From the NCBI GenBank assembly GCA_946902985.2, contig OX336388.2, positions 1,217,408,609 through 1,217,472,608 on the forward strand: a DNA stretch of 64,000 nucleotides, written 5' to 3'. The stretch is from Meconema thalassinum. Taxonomy: Eukaryota; Arthropoda; Insecta; Orthoptera; Tettigoniidae. Made by a program: the position numbers and the translations under genes. The notes under the pieces were generated by a model. The model saw nothing but the letters and a program-made list of their open reading frames with translations, searched no databases and was not told the DNA's origin. Positions 24,182 to 35,363 of the stretch are shown piece by piece. The first letter of the stretch is position 1; each line of letters opens with the position of its first letter.

Positions 24182-25143
24182 TGATTCAAATTTAGAACTA
24201 GGGGATGAGTGTTCACTTTGGTCAGCTAAAGCAGTTGAGAGTTGGCATCTAGCATTTATGAAGGTGACTAAATTCTAGTAAGAGTATTCATCGTCTTTGG
24301 AAAGTTCAATTTCCTAAGCTTTGAGGGTAGCAACATCGACTTTAGAAACAACTAAATGTATTAGGAAAGTGTCCCAGTGGTTAGTGGGTTGATCTAATTG
24401 GGACAAAGCTTTCACGTGAAGTTGTGTCGTATCAATAAGTGTACGCAAACTAGTAACGTCATTGTGCTGTGACGCAGGTAAATTGAATAGAGCCTTCATG
24501 TGGCGTTGAATACGTAACCGTAAATTACCGTATCTTTCTTTCGACAGGTTAAAGGCAATGGGGTAGTTTTCAGCACTTAATGGGAGTGCTTCAACCAACT
24601 GCAGGGCTTCACCGCGGAGAACAGATCGCAAATAATGAAACTTGTAAATGATTTGAATGTCTTCATTGTCTTGAACAAGGGAACAAAAAGTTCATAGTAA
24701 GAATCCCAAGTAGATTCGTCTCCAGAGAAGTGGAGTACATTAATCTTAGGTAGAATTGGTTTGGGCTTGTGAGTACTCTCACGGAAAGAGGTTTGCTGTT
24801 CGTGAAGGGAGCCAAGAACAGAACCGTCCTTTTTCTGTTCTTCTTCGAGTTTGCGTATTATTTTAAAGGCAGAACCTATACCTTTGTAATATTGGTTTTC
24901 TACTTCTACTCGATCATCAGTTTGATTGAGCATACAAGTTTCGATTTCAGTTTGGATGTTGCAATATACTTCATAAGAACCTTCAAAATCCTTTACGCGA
25001 TGTTTTAACAAATCTAGTTGAGATTGTGAAGGATCTAGCTCTTTGATGTATTTTCTGAATCTGGTGATTTGCCCTTTATAAGAAGCTCGTTTGGAAGTAA
25101 GTTTTTCATCCTTACCATCCTTGTCTTTTTCTGTAGGGGCCAT
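24182..25143 (-). pseudogene. BEL Gag N-terminal part (DUF1759-like)
   Basis: Start of the BEL polyprotein at the ATG at 25143. The first 120 residues are charged and predicted coiled. The DUF1759-like block follows (PKINVLHFSGDESTWDSYYE, later RSVLRGEALQLVEALPLS and RYGNLRLRIQRH). The frame shifts near 24640. In-frame TAG codons at 24314-24316 and near 24266 separate it from the zinc-knuckle region. Confidence 0.82.
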
Positions 25144-25355
25144 GGCGAAATAGGTAAATTAAAGTATAACTTACGAAACTGTGGAAACTTGGAAATGCTG
25201 TCAGACTGGCAGCAGCAACCTAGTTGAAAGAAAGGAACACACCAAAGGAGACAGGTGCGGCCTCTTTCCCCCTCACAAGCCTTGCACGGTGAAGATATAG
25301 CTGAAAAATTCGAAGTAGATATTAACGATTTGCAAAATATTGACAAATGGACTCT

Positions 25356-25373
25356 CCCGGGTTTCTGGGACCA
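25356..25373 (-). other. BEL primer-binding site (candidate)
   Basis: On the minus strand the sequence TGGTCCCAGAAACCCGGG starts six bases after the 5' LTR end. It begins with TGG as expected for tRNA priming. I cannot name the tRNA with confidence. It marks 25379 as the true 3' end of the BEL 5' LTR. Confidence 0.55.
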
Positions 25374-25378
25374 AAGTT

Positions 25379-28293
25379 TGGGTAGGTTTTTGCTGGGAAT
25401 TAACCTTACCCCCAAGGGAAGATGAAGAGAAAAGGAAAGCGAAGTGGGTTTAGGAATGAAGAACAAGCGTGGGTAAATAAGACGAGAGTCCAACACTAAG
25501 CAAACAAAATAAATTTAAATGAGTTAGTGACGAGTATCACTGCAAAGCCCGTGAATACTTAAAGTGGGTATGGACCTGGCCGTAGCTAAAGGGAAATGCG
25601 GCTGGAGCTTGAGCTATTTGCAAGCAAGCGGCGTTTGTGCTTTCCCTTCCCAGCTTAAAATTGGGTAATATGGGGAGGGAGGTAGTGTGTCAAGACAAAG
25701 AATGACAGATTTATTGTATATCCTTTCAAAGGAGTTAGGTTTAATCGACGGTTTTGAAAGGCGCAAATAATTTGAATTGGCCGTGATAAATTTAATTTTG
25801 GGTACTGTTGGATCTCCGTTAGCCCAACCAAATACTCCCAGAAAGGGAAGCGATGAAGCAATATGGATGGTTTTTATTAAGGATTTTAATTCTTCTTGAT
25901 GAGTTGGAAGAATGCCAATTGTTGCACGTAAGATAAGTTAAGCTTGTAACCAGCGGAGTGCCGATTAAGAGTTCAAACCAGAGGAAAACTATGAATTTGG
26001 AAAACAAACCATGAGTTATAGAGAAAATCTCGATGAGCAGGAAGCTTGCCGAGCTAGCTATGCTCGCCTCGATGGCTTATTAGAATTAGTTATGAAAACT
26101 AAAAAGAGCTTTAAACAAGATTTTTGAAGTTTCCAGTTAAATGCCACAAGTAGCGAAACTTTAATTACATTTTAAGTAATTTTCTTAAAAGGACCATAAG
26201 CCAAGTAAGAGTTAGGGAAGACAAGGACCTGCCTGACCGTTATTCTCTAGGAATTTATATAACGAAAAAATGGAACTTAATTTATTTAACAATACTTAGA
26301 GTTGACGTAACAAACCATATAAAGCTGATTAAGATTACAAATAATAACGATGAACAATTTTAACATACCAAAGTCTGAGAATTAATACTAACAAATTGTA
26401 AATTTTTTAACGATGTTAAAGGGGATGCTAGTCTAAAACTTGCTTCGAGCACAAATTTGAATAAGATTTTATAGGTTGTGCAAAAAATAGCAAACTTTAA
26501 AGTTTATAACGAGAATTATACAGTAGATAATTAAAGCTATGACAGAGAATCAGGTACAATATATGCACTTTGAGAATTCCTATGTGGAAATCTTAAAGTG
26601 TGAACAAATATTAAATTTGAAATTATAACAAGAAAAGAGAGTTAAGAAGTTTCTACAACTTCTTGTATTGAAGCAGGGATCACGAGAAAAAATGGGGCCA
26701 ATTACCCTTTTGTGAAACCTGGAAAAGGAGAGTTGGAAAACTCACTTGTGAGTAGAAATAATTGAATTCCTTAACAAAAGAGGAAAAACAATACGATTGA
26801 AGGTGTGTACTAGACACAGATTATACAGAAATTAATTCATTAAATGCGAAGCAAAGTTGGGAGGGCGCTTGATAACAAGCGAGGCCTCTTAGAAATTGAC
26901 ATAAGTTGCAGTTTAAACAGCTAGGTACATCAATACTTAAATTTAAAACTTAATTAGATAAAGTTAGTAAGGTGTTTAGGAAAAGGAAATAGGAACTTTA
27001 GGAGAAAGTTTATGGCCGTATTTAATGCTCTCGTTCGAACGCGACACGGATGGTTGTTGAATGGGCACTGTTATGCACTGTAGTCCGTTGAAAAGTTCAC
27101 TATTGCAACAAGGAAAGTTTATCAGACGAAAAGTTATTGCAATTGTGGAGACCACTAGTTGAGTTTCAGTTGGAGAAAGTTTATTTCTTTAGAAATCCGT
27201 AGATTGTAGCTGAATGCAACGGAAAATCCCACGAAGGAAGACAAATTATGTTGATTAAAGGTTATACAACATTTCTCAATGAGGAAAATGTGTTCCCATA
27301 TTTAAAGAAATACCAGGCTATTTCACTTGTAGAATGATAACTTGATGTAGAAAGTTCTAGAGCAATGATATCGGTTGAATTGGGCAAAACAACAAGTCCC
27401 CAGGAGGAAATCTGAATTCTATAGACAGTGGGTACTTTAAATTATCCCTCGGTGTGAGATAGTATCTCAGATAATCAGTACAAGAAGTACTTTTTCATTT
27501 TGAAAAGTTAGCTGAAGTAGCCACAACTAGATCAGGAAGATCTTTTGAAGGCAGATATTGCATCACATTTATCAATTTCATACTGTCTATAAAATCAAAT
27601 GAAATGCTATAAGCAATTTAAAACATTTAAAACTTGTTGAAGAACATTGAAGTAGTACTTAGCTCATTTTGAAGAACGATGATGATCTGGATGACGGTTG
27701 ACGTTAAAATTAAGACATGACATCTTGATTTAAAAGTGTCTCAAGTAGACAGGAGAAAAGCCTGAAGTAGGCTCCAACTGTATGGTTTGACGACTGGCTC
27801 AGAAGTGAGAGCTGCTCGACGAAGCACGAAGGTACCAAGGAGGGAGGAGGGTGGGGGAAACAGGAACATACCAATAAAATTACCAACCTAACAATGATAC
27901 ATTGCTTTCTTAGATATTAATTTTCTTGATGGAGTGATCTTCAAGGAGAAGCTAGCAGGCGATGATGACGACGTCTGGAGGATTGGAATGATGAAGAAGT
28001 CCTCTTGAGCATGGAGATGTTAGCTGGAGATAGCGACGTCATCTTGTGGCTGGATTGGGAAGGAAGTCCTCTTGAGCATAGAGATGTTGAGGAACTTCAG
28101 CAGTTAGCTGCTAGATGCCGCTAGGTTGATCATGGAAGATATATCTACAACAAACTTACAAAGAAAGTAAGCAAGGTGCTCAAATAAAAGAACAAGTAAG
28201 AAATCACTCTTGGTGTTTGAGAAAAAAAAAAGGGAAGAAAGACGTTAAGCAGCGAAGGGTAACTCTGTCTTACCGTGTATTCCAAAGAATACA
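25379..28293 (-). repeat. BEL 5' LTR, uninterrupted, 2.9 kb
   Basis: On the minus strand it runs from TGTATTC at 28293 to CCTACCCA at 25379, with TG...CA ends. Its first 0.46 kb matches 19347-19815 and the remainder matches 5166-7623. It is the intact form of the LTR that Gypsy-B split. It is long for a BEL LTR. No gene is seen inside. Confidence 0.8.
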
Positions 28294-28296
28294 CTA

Positions 28297-28393
28297 CCCT
28301 CCTTTCATTTTCACCCTATAGGTAGGCTATAATTGTGGGTCAGTGTGTAATATTTGTTTTGTTTGTTTTGTTTCATGAAAATAATTCTGTACG
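28297..28393 (+). other. Gypsy-D leader, second half
   Basis: This noncoding stretch between the BEL target-site duplication and the Gypsy-D gag ATG continues the leader that broke off at 5165. It ends in a T/G-rich run before the ATG at 28394. Confidence 0.65.
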
Positions 28394-29953
28394 ATGGCTA
28401 ACCGCAAGATCACTCTCAAATATTTGACAGATGAAGAGGTGATTTATGAGTTACTGCTGCGTAACCTTCAAGTGCCCGAGGACACAGAGCAGACCAGAGA
28501 AAGCTTAGAATGTGCCACCGATTTTCATATTGCTGTACCCAAGCTGTCTGATGCCCAGTTCAAATTTGGTGAGTCCCAAGTATGTAATTCTGTGAAGGAT
28601 ATTGTTAATGTAGTGAATTTTTGTTTTTCTGAGGTTCAATGTAGCCCTGCTCATTTTGTGAAGTTAAATGCCCGTATTGAATATCTGAATATCCGTGTTG
28701 AAGAACATATTAGCTGCCCAAATTAGATTGGTAGAATGTGCCCAGAGGCTAGATAGCGTTAATTCTGTCAGTCAATGTGAGGATTTAATGAGTTCGGTCT
28801 CTGTCGGTGATCGTGACTTGAATATTTCTGCCGCTGTGGAGTCAGTGCCTGTGTCAGATAATGAAATGTATGTCTTGAGTAACGTTGGAAGTCAGAATGC
28901 AGAATCCTGGTCTTGTAATCATTAAGTTGGCCCCCCTGTTATGCAGACTGCTGGCGATCCAGCACATTTAACAGCTGGCAATATTGATTCTGGACAGAGC
29001 TCAGGTATTCCTGGTGATTTTCGAGCTGCTGAACGTAAAATTGTTGATTTTCTAAGCATTAATCCTTCTGTTAATGTTTCAAATGTCGAGAGACCTAAAT
29101 CGCATGCTGGTGATGCATTTTCTTCACCTTCTACGATGCCCAATTCCTTGTTAAATTATGGTGTGCCAAACCCGAACGAAATTCAGGCTGAATCGAGGTC
29201 ACGAGTTGGACAAGTGGTCCCTGAAAGTATTGGTACCTTGGGTTCGATGCCAGGTAATGCTGTTAGGTTTAATCTTCCTGTTGGTCCTGTGCCATTGACT
29301 AGTAGTAATTGTTCAAATTGTAATTCTGTGTCTAGTAATACTCGCGTAGGCGGTCCGCCTGCTTTTCCTGTTCCGTCATTTCAGTCATTGGTTAGTGTGG
29401 GTTATCAGCACCCCACATTGAAACAAAATTCCAGTTCTGAGAGTGCCGTAAATATTAATTCTGGTTTTCAAGGATGTCGTGGTGTCAATTCTAGTATGGG
29501 GCAAAACCCCGGTTCTTCTGTAAAGCCTAGAAACTACGATTCTGTTCTAGGGAATGCAACGTTTGGGATGCCAGGTCAAGATGGGTATAGTGACCACAAT
29601 TCCAATTCTGTTTACTCTAAGGCTAGTTTTGGTCCCGTAAATCATCCTATTATGAATTTTATTTGTAAATTGTATGGTCGGAGAATGGACACTGTTGAAG
29701 AGGTTGTGGAGTTTCTCATGATACTGGTCGAAATTCATGAATGTGCAGTACAGTTCGGTGTAAGTGATAAAATGGTCTTTCAGCTGATATCTCCTCACAC
29801 TTCTGATTTTGTTCGGACATATATAACTAGTGCAATATTGAATATTTCATGACCGAAGTGTTGAGAGTCTTCGTACCCGTGAGGTCTTTGGATTCCGTGA
29901 AAGGGCATTATCTGTATCGTGCTCAGTGTATGAGCGAACCTCTAAATCATTAC
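28394..29953 (+). pseudogene. Gypsy-D Gag, part 1
   Basis: N-terminal and capsid part of Gag, starting at the ATG at 28394. It is related to Gypsy-C Gag in order and style: an N-terminal helical region, a long Ser/Asn/Gly/Pro-rich linker (about 28950-29630), then a capsid-like block around MNFICKLYGRRMDTVEEVVEFL and FQLISPHTSDFVRTYITSAI. Frame changes occur near 28710 and after 29840, and a TAA at 28923-28925 breaks the linker. The gene is cut at 29953 by Gypsy-C and continues at 38688, where the frame aligns with Gypsy-C Gag. Confidence 0.8.
29949..29953. other. Target-site duplication of Gypsy-C, left
   Basis: ATTAC occurs here and at 38683-38687, directly outside the TG...CA ends of Gypsy-C. 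Removing the element plus one copy joins the two halves of the Gypsy-D gag. Confidence 0.9.
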
Positions 29954-31465
29954 TGCTACCTGACTTGACGGGAAGGGCTAGACCAAATGCTATCATAACC
30001 TAGGTTAATTAGCTTTAAGAGACTACACATGCTAAATCTAGTGTCAAGAAAACACACAAGAAAATTTTCATGACAATATATTAAGAAATGAAAATATTAC
30101 AGAAAAATATGACAACATTAAATAATTTAAATAAATAATAGATTAAATAGTTAAATACAAATATGTAAATATGAGCGAGGAACCGTGGACATGATGACAT
30201 TCACGAATGTCTAGTGAAATAACTAGGGTTACCTAAGTGAAGGAAAATAACAAGACCCCTTAAAGAAATTCAAATAAATTACCTTATATGTCCATAAGGA
30301 CCTAGCTGAACGACATAGGTTCAATAAAATATTAATTATCCATTCGAGTCTTTAATCTTCCAAAATTAGTCAGAGCAGAAGGCTTTCACGTCAAGCTTAA
30401 TTCCAATCCAAAACATGTCTACCCTTTTTTTTATAACAAATTCACTCGATAATTGTTAACCAGAAAAAAACGAACAACAACAAATAGAGCCGTGACCTAT
30501 CAAACCAGACTTTACATGAAATAAAATACGTATCATAATAAGTGATACTTGACACGGAGTTCATAAGGAACTATACTAAGAGCCAAAGATATGGAGAAAA
30601 AGTACAGAAATTAGGTTAAGAATAAAATATCATTGCTCGGAGAAAAATATGACGTTCTGGACCATACAGACAAGGCAGGCCAGATACAAACGTTAAAATA
30701 AAATCCCTAGGAGTCTTAAACTAGAAAACACCATTTCGGTTACTGGAAAATAATTTAAATAGTTGATCATACATACCAAGCAGGCTACAGATACTATTTG
30801 AGGTTAGCACTTCACAGAAATAAACTGCAAAATATCATACAATATTAAGAAGTACACCAAGGAAACAAACACATCTTCGTATCAATATATCAATGAACAA
30901 CTAGAAGAATAATCCAGTATCCGATGATGTATATATGTTACAAACCTTTCGAGTATTTCTTCCGTTAGCCTACCTTAAGGCGAGTTGCCAAGATACATTT
31001 CTACAAATTTAGAACCAAGTAAGAATGATCTGAAGTTCTTTTTACACGTAGGTACATAATTGAAGGTGTTTTAGACTGGGGAAAAATACCTCTAGACAGG
31101 CCGAAGCCAGTCTAGGGCCCCGTAAATATTAGATCGCGTGGAATCACATCGTGACCTTCCTAGTTCCAAGCAGAAAAACAATAATAATACACAACAGACG
31201 TCGCTATTGGTTACATTTTTTTGAAGTGTCGAATGGGTCGATAACCGGCCTGCGAGCACAAGGACACGCGCGCTATCTCTTGTCTCACTAACCAAACCAG
31301 TAAGTACGTCCACCACTACCAAGATGGCGCGACGTATTAGATTGAGTCAACACTGGTACAACATATATTCAACAGATGTCGGAAGAGAGTTTTTTTTACT
31401 GCAAGTCGGAGACATTTATATTTCCAAAGAGTAATCCAGAGTTCGAGCAATGTAGAAACGTATCA
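29954..31465 (-). repeat. Gypsy-C 3' LTR
   Basis: 1512 bp, matching 37169-38682 with few differences. On the minus strand it begins TGATACG and ends GGTAGCA. An open minus-strand frame of 76 codons (31092-31322) exists in both copies but is LTR sequence with no domain. Confidence 0.92.
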
Positions 31466-31478
31466 ACCCTCCCTCCCT
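31466..31478 (-). other. Gypsy-C polypurine tract
   Basis: On the minus strand AGGGAGGGAGGGT lies directly before the 3' LTR start TGATACG. This purine run is where plus-strand DNA synthesis would be primed. The 5' LTR copy has no such run at its outer side. Confidence 0.88.
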
Positions 31479-32030
31479 ACGATAGTGGACAATGGTTCAC
31501 TAATGTTCACAAGTTGTTGAGGGATAGGAAGAATAGATCGTCAAATTCTTTGCTGAAATGAATACTAAGTAACAGTTCATTCATTCAACATGATCAATAG
31601 TACACCACACTGGTCGTTCGCAGAGATAAGAGTCCATCAAATTCCCAGAAACCTGAAATTCCCAACATGCTTATAAGTTCAACATCTTACTTTGGGTAAA
31701 TTCACAATCTGGACTTGTTTTTACATAATTTGAGAATACATATGTAATATCATCATCAGGTAGAGGGTGTCAAGTTCAATTCCAAACGAAGAAGATTTCC
31801 ATCACGACGTCCTGGGCCCCGGACATACACGATAGTCTTCATTCTCCAATTTATATGCTCGAATCACCAACATTCTTGAACTGTAACCCAAATTCACTTG
31901 CGACAGCAATAGTACTAGAATTCTACTTAATGACTAACAATAAAAATCATACTTGGACACAAATTGGCAACAATTTTCAAAATAACATAAAATGGCGAAC
32001 GGAACATACTCTTAGGTTTAAACAAGAACA
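31479..32030 (-). other. Gypsy-C 3' noncoding region
   Basis: About 550 bases between the pol stop and the polypurine tract. I see no env-like ORF, membrane segment or other gene in it. Confidence 0.7.
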
Positions 32031-35000
32031 TCAGGGATAATAACATTTAAGAGATTCCTCGCTTTTACAAATTTCTAATACAATTTTATGACAAATTCCT
32101 TTTTGAACATGCGATAAATGAACCCTAAATATCCTCTTTTTCTGAGGGTCGCTGACTAATAATGTGACTGGAGTTAGAAAACTTACAACCCTGCATGGAC
32201 CACGGAACCTAGTGATCAGCTTACCACTCTCCCTTGATCCAGGCTCCTTAAGAGCGAAGTTCTTAACATACGCAATGTTGTCAACCTGAATTGACGTTGG
32301 TTTACGTCCATCATTATACCTTCTCTGTAACTTTTCGTGGGCTACCTTCATGTTTCTCTTAGCCTTATTCCAAACACTGCGAACATTTTCAGGAATACTC
32401 TAATCGGGTAGAAGTTGATTAATAGACCAAAGGTTGTTAATAGGGGAATTGGGTACATAGGAGAACATTAGACTGAAGGGCGTGGTGCGATGCGATTCAT
32501 GAACAGAAGTGTTGAAGGAATGTGTCAACCAAGGTAAACAATTATCCCACAACTGGTGATCATTATGGTGATACGCTATTAACGCCGCACGAAGGTTCCT
32601 GTTTACCCTTTCAGCATATGAACCTTTAGGATAATATGCCGTAGAAGTAACGTGGCATATAGACAGCTCGAAAAGATAATTACGAAAAACATGGGATTTA
32701 AAACATTTTGCGTTATCAGTAATCACAAATTGACTAGGGCCAAATGAAGCGAAAATTTCATTTAAACATTTTATTACTACTTGCGTTGTCGCTGATCTAG
32801 TTGGAACAATCCAGTTGAACCTACTAAAGCCATCAGTGCAGACTAATGCAAACCGGTTTCCCATTTTAGATAACGGCATCGGGCCGATAAAATCCACGAA
32901 TAATCTTTCCATAGGTCTTTGAGAAATTTCGGAAGATAGCAAACCTACCTTAGTGTTTACCGAAGGTTTGGCTAGATTACAAGCCATGCAATTGTTTACC
33001 ATCTTACGGATATCTTTGTCCATCCCTTTCCAAATAAAATTTTGCCTTATTTTCATCCTAGTTTTAAAAACTCCTAAATGACCTCCAATCGGAGATTCAT
33101 GAAAATATTTAAACAATTCAGGAGCTAATACAGCAGGTAACACAATTTTTGGAATCCTATCATGACGAGCTAAGCAACATAGTACACCATTTCTTACAGA
33201 GTAAGGTTTAATAACCTCTCCCTGTTCGATTTTCCTAAGAACTTCTCCAATAAATGGGTCTTCCTTTTGATAATCTTTCACATCTCCGAACAACTTCGGA
33301 CAGTTAGACAGAATTACAGTGTTTACGTTACAATCTAAAATTGCGTTATTGCACCTTCCTACATTTTCTTCAATTTCGGAATCCTCAGAATACATTCTAC
33401 TGAGACAATCAGCTATCACATTTTCACCTCCACGAATGTGGCGTACCGAAAACTTGAACGAGGAAATGCGAGTAGCCCAGCGAGCTATTCTACTCATCTT
33501 CCTCGGTCTACCGAGAACCCAACTTAAGGCTTGATTATCTGTCTCCAACTCGAAAGGAACATGTTCAATATAAAGTCTAAATTTTTCTAAGGCATCCATT
33601 ACGCCTAAAGCTTCAAGTTCATAGACGGAATAATTCTTCTCAGCATCTCATAAGGTACGAGAAGAGTACGCTATCGGCAACCTACCTTGTCCATGGTCTT
33701 GGAACAACACCGCCCCAACAGCTCGATTGGAAGCATCAGTTTGGACAATGAAGGTTTTGGAGAAATCAGGTATAGATAGAATCGGAGCATTAATTAGTGC
33801 TAATTTCAAATCTTCAAAGGCTGCTTCTTGCGAAGGTCCCCAAACAAAATCGACTCCTTTCTTTCTTAACATATTTATTGGAGCCGCACGATGAGCAAAA
33901 TTACCAATGAATTTACTAAAATAGCCCAGCATCCCGATAAACCTGGCTACTTCTCTTACATTCTTGGGTGCTTTGAAATCCCGAATAGCTTGCGTTCTGA
34001 AATGATCAATAGAAACTCCTGATGAGGATACAATATGACCTAAGAATGAAATCTGAGGTTTAGCGAACGAAACCTTGGAAAGTTTTACCGTAAGTCCAGC
34101 TTTCTTAAAGCGAGACATTACTTCAGTTACATGTTTCAGATGATCATCGAAGTTTTCACTGTAAATTACAACGTCATCTAAGTAATGATAGACGAACTTA
34201 AATTTGATACCATCAAATACCATATCCAGAAAATGGTTTAGTATGGCGGCACCCGTAGAGATACCAAAGGGCAAACGGTTAAAATGGAAGAGGTTCCAGT
34301 CAGTAGAGAAGGCTGTTAAATGTTTAGATTCTTCCGCTAACGGAATTTGATTGTACGCACGATTCAAATCTAAAATTGTGTAATAGTTGGCACCCCTGAA
34401 CCAAGTAAAACAAGATCTTAGGTCCGGAAGAGGTATGGACTGTTGGATGACCTTTTTATTGAGAGCACGGTAATCAACTACTGGTCGAAACTTGCCATCA
34501 GATTTTGGCACTAAAAATATAGGTGACGAATATGAAGAAGTAGATTTACTTATTATCCCCACTTCTAACATCTCATCAATCATGTCTTTCAAGATTTTCA
34601 TTTTGGGAGGAGCTAACCTGTAAGGAGAAGAACGTACAGGGATGTTATCCGAAACATCAATCTTGTACTCTAAGAGATTGGTCATTCCTAACTTATCAGT
34701 CAAAACTTCTGGGAAGGAGGCACACACTTCACGAAGCTGAGCAGCTTTTTCAGGATTCAAATTTTCAAATTTAAGGTCTTCGATAGTGTCCGAACTAGAT
34801 TTATCTCCGGAACAATTCACCCCAGAAAAACTAACACACGGTTTGAAATTAATCTTTAAATTAGGCTTGAATCGGAACCAACATGACCTAGTTCTAAGGT
34901 CTAACAACAATCCCACATGTGACATGAAATTAGCACCCATAACAACATGGCAAGACAAATTATTAGCAACCCAAAATTCATACTTCCACGTGAAATCAAA

Positions 35001-35360
35001 AATTCTTATTTTCAACTTAACCAACCCTAAAACTTCAAGGTTAGAGCAGTTTGCCGACACAAAATTATTTGATTGTTTAATAATTTTCCCAAATTTGCAT
35101 ACCGAACTCATATTTTCAAACCAACTTTTGTCTAAGAACGACTTTACACTACCAGAGTCAACAAGAGCAGTCACAGGTTCGTTGTTGACTAATATATCGA
35201 TGAACGGAGAACAATGTTTGGATACCTCGGTTATCCTAGTACATAACCTCTCTCTTAGTTTGAGACCTTTGTCATCATCAAAATAATTATTTCCCTCCCT
35301 TAATTTCGTCACAATAGTATCAGAAGCATGACAATCCGATGAGGTCTCTTTATTAGATAG
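32031..35360 (-). pseudogene. Gypsy-C Pol: protease, RT, RNase H, integrase
   Basis: Pol follows gag in the same frame after one UGA. Protease has ALVDSGSVKSF (near 35155) and VVMGANF. RT has VVDYRALNKK, ILDLNRAYNQI and YHYLDDVVIYS, so both catalytic positions are intact, followed by FLGHIVSSSGV. RNase H has the acids in VQTDASN, YELEALG and ETDNQALSW. Integrase has an H2C2 zinc region (HESPIGGH to CMAC) and a DDE core with Asp in FVDFIGP, Asp in ITDNAKCF and Glu in YAERVNRN. A basic C-terminal domain follows. The two breaks are a TGA at 33648-33650, just before the second RNase H acid, and a TAG at 32400-32402, after the integrase core. The frame continues unchanged across both. About 1100 codons, normal for Ty3/Gypsy Pol. 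Confidence 0.92.
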
Positions 35361-35363
35361 TCA
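35361..35363 (-). promoter_or_regulatory. Gypsy-C gag stop, candidate readthrough codon
   Basis: The gag ends CAA TGA CTA on the minus strand, and pol continues in the same frame with no ATG near. UGA followed by CUA is a well-known leaky context in RNA viruses. The same stop and context recur at 58811, and UGA CGG occurs at the same place in Gypsy-D at 39369. Confidence 0.65.

Larger units (their letters stand above)
5166..28296 (-). mobile_element. BEL/Pao retrotransposon, interrupted by Gypsy-B
   Basis: A BEL/Pao element on the minus strand. In its own direction it has a 5' LTR (28293 to 25379), a PBS at 25373, gag from 25143, the zinc-knuckle and protease region, RT, RNase H, integrase to 19869, and a 3' LTR (19815 to 19347, then 7623 to 5166). 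The 3' LTR is cut in two by Gypsy-B. The element is flanked by CCCTC on both sides; at the right side three bases (CTA, 28294-28296) lie between the LTR similarity and the duplication. Frameshifts and stops break gag and pol in several places. Confidence 0.8.
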
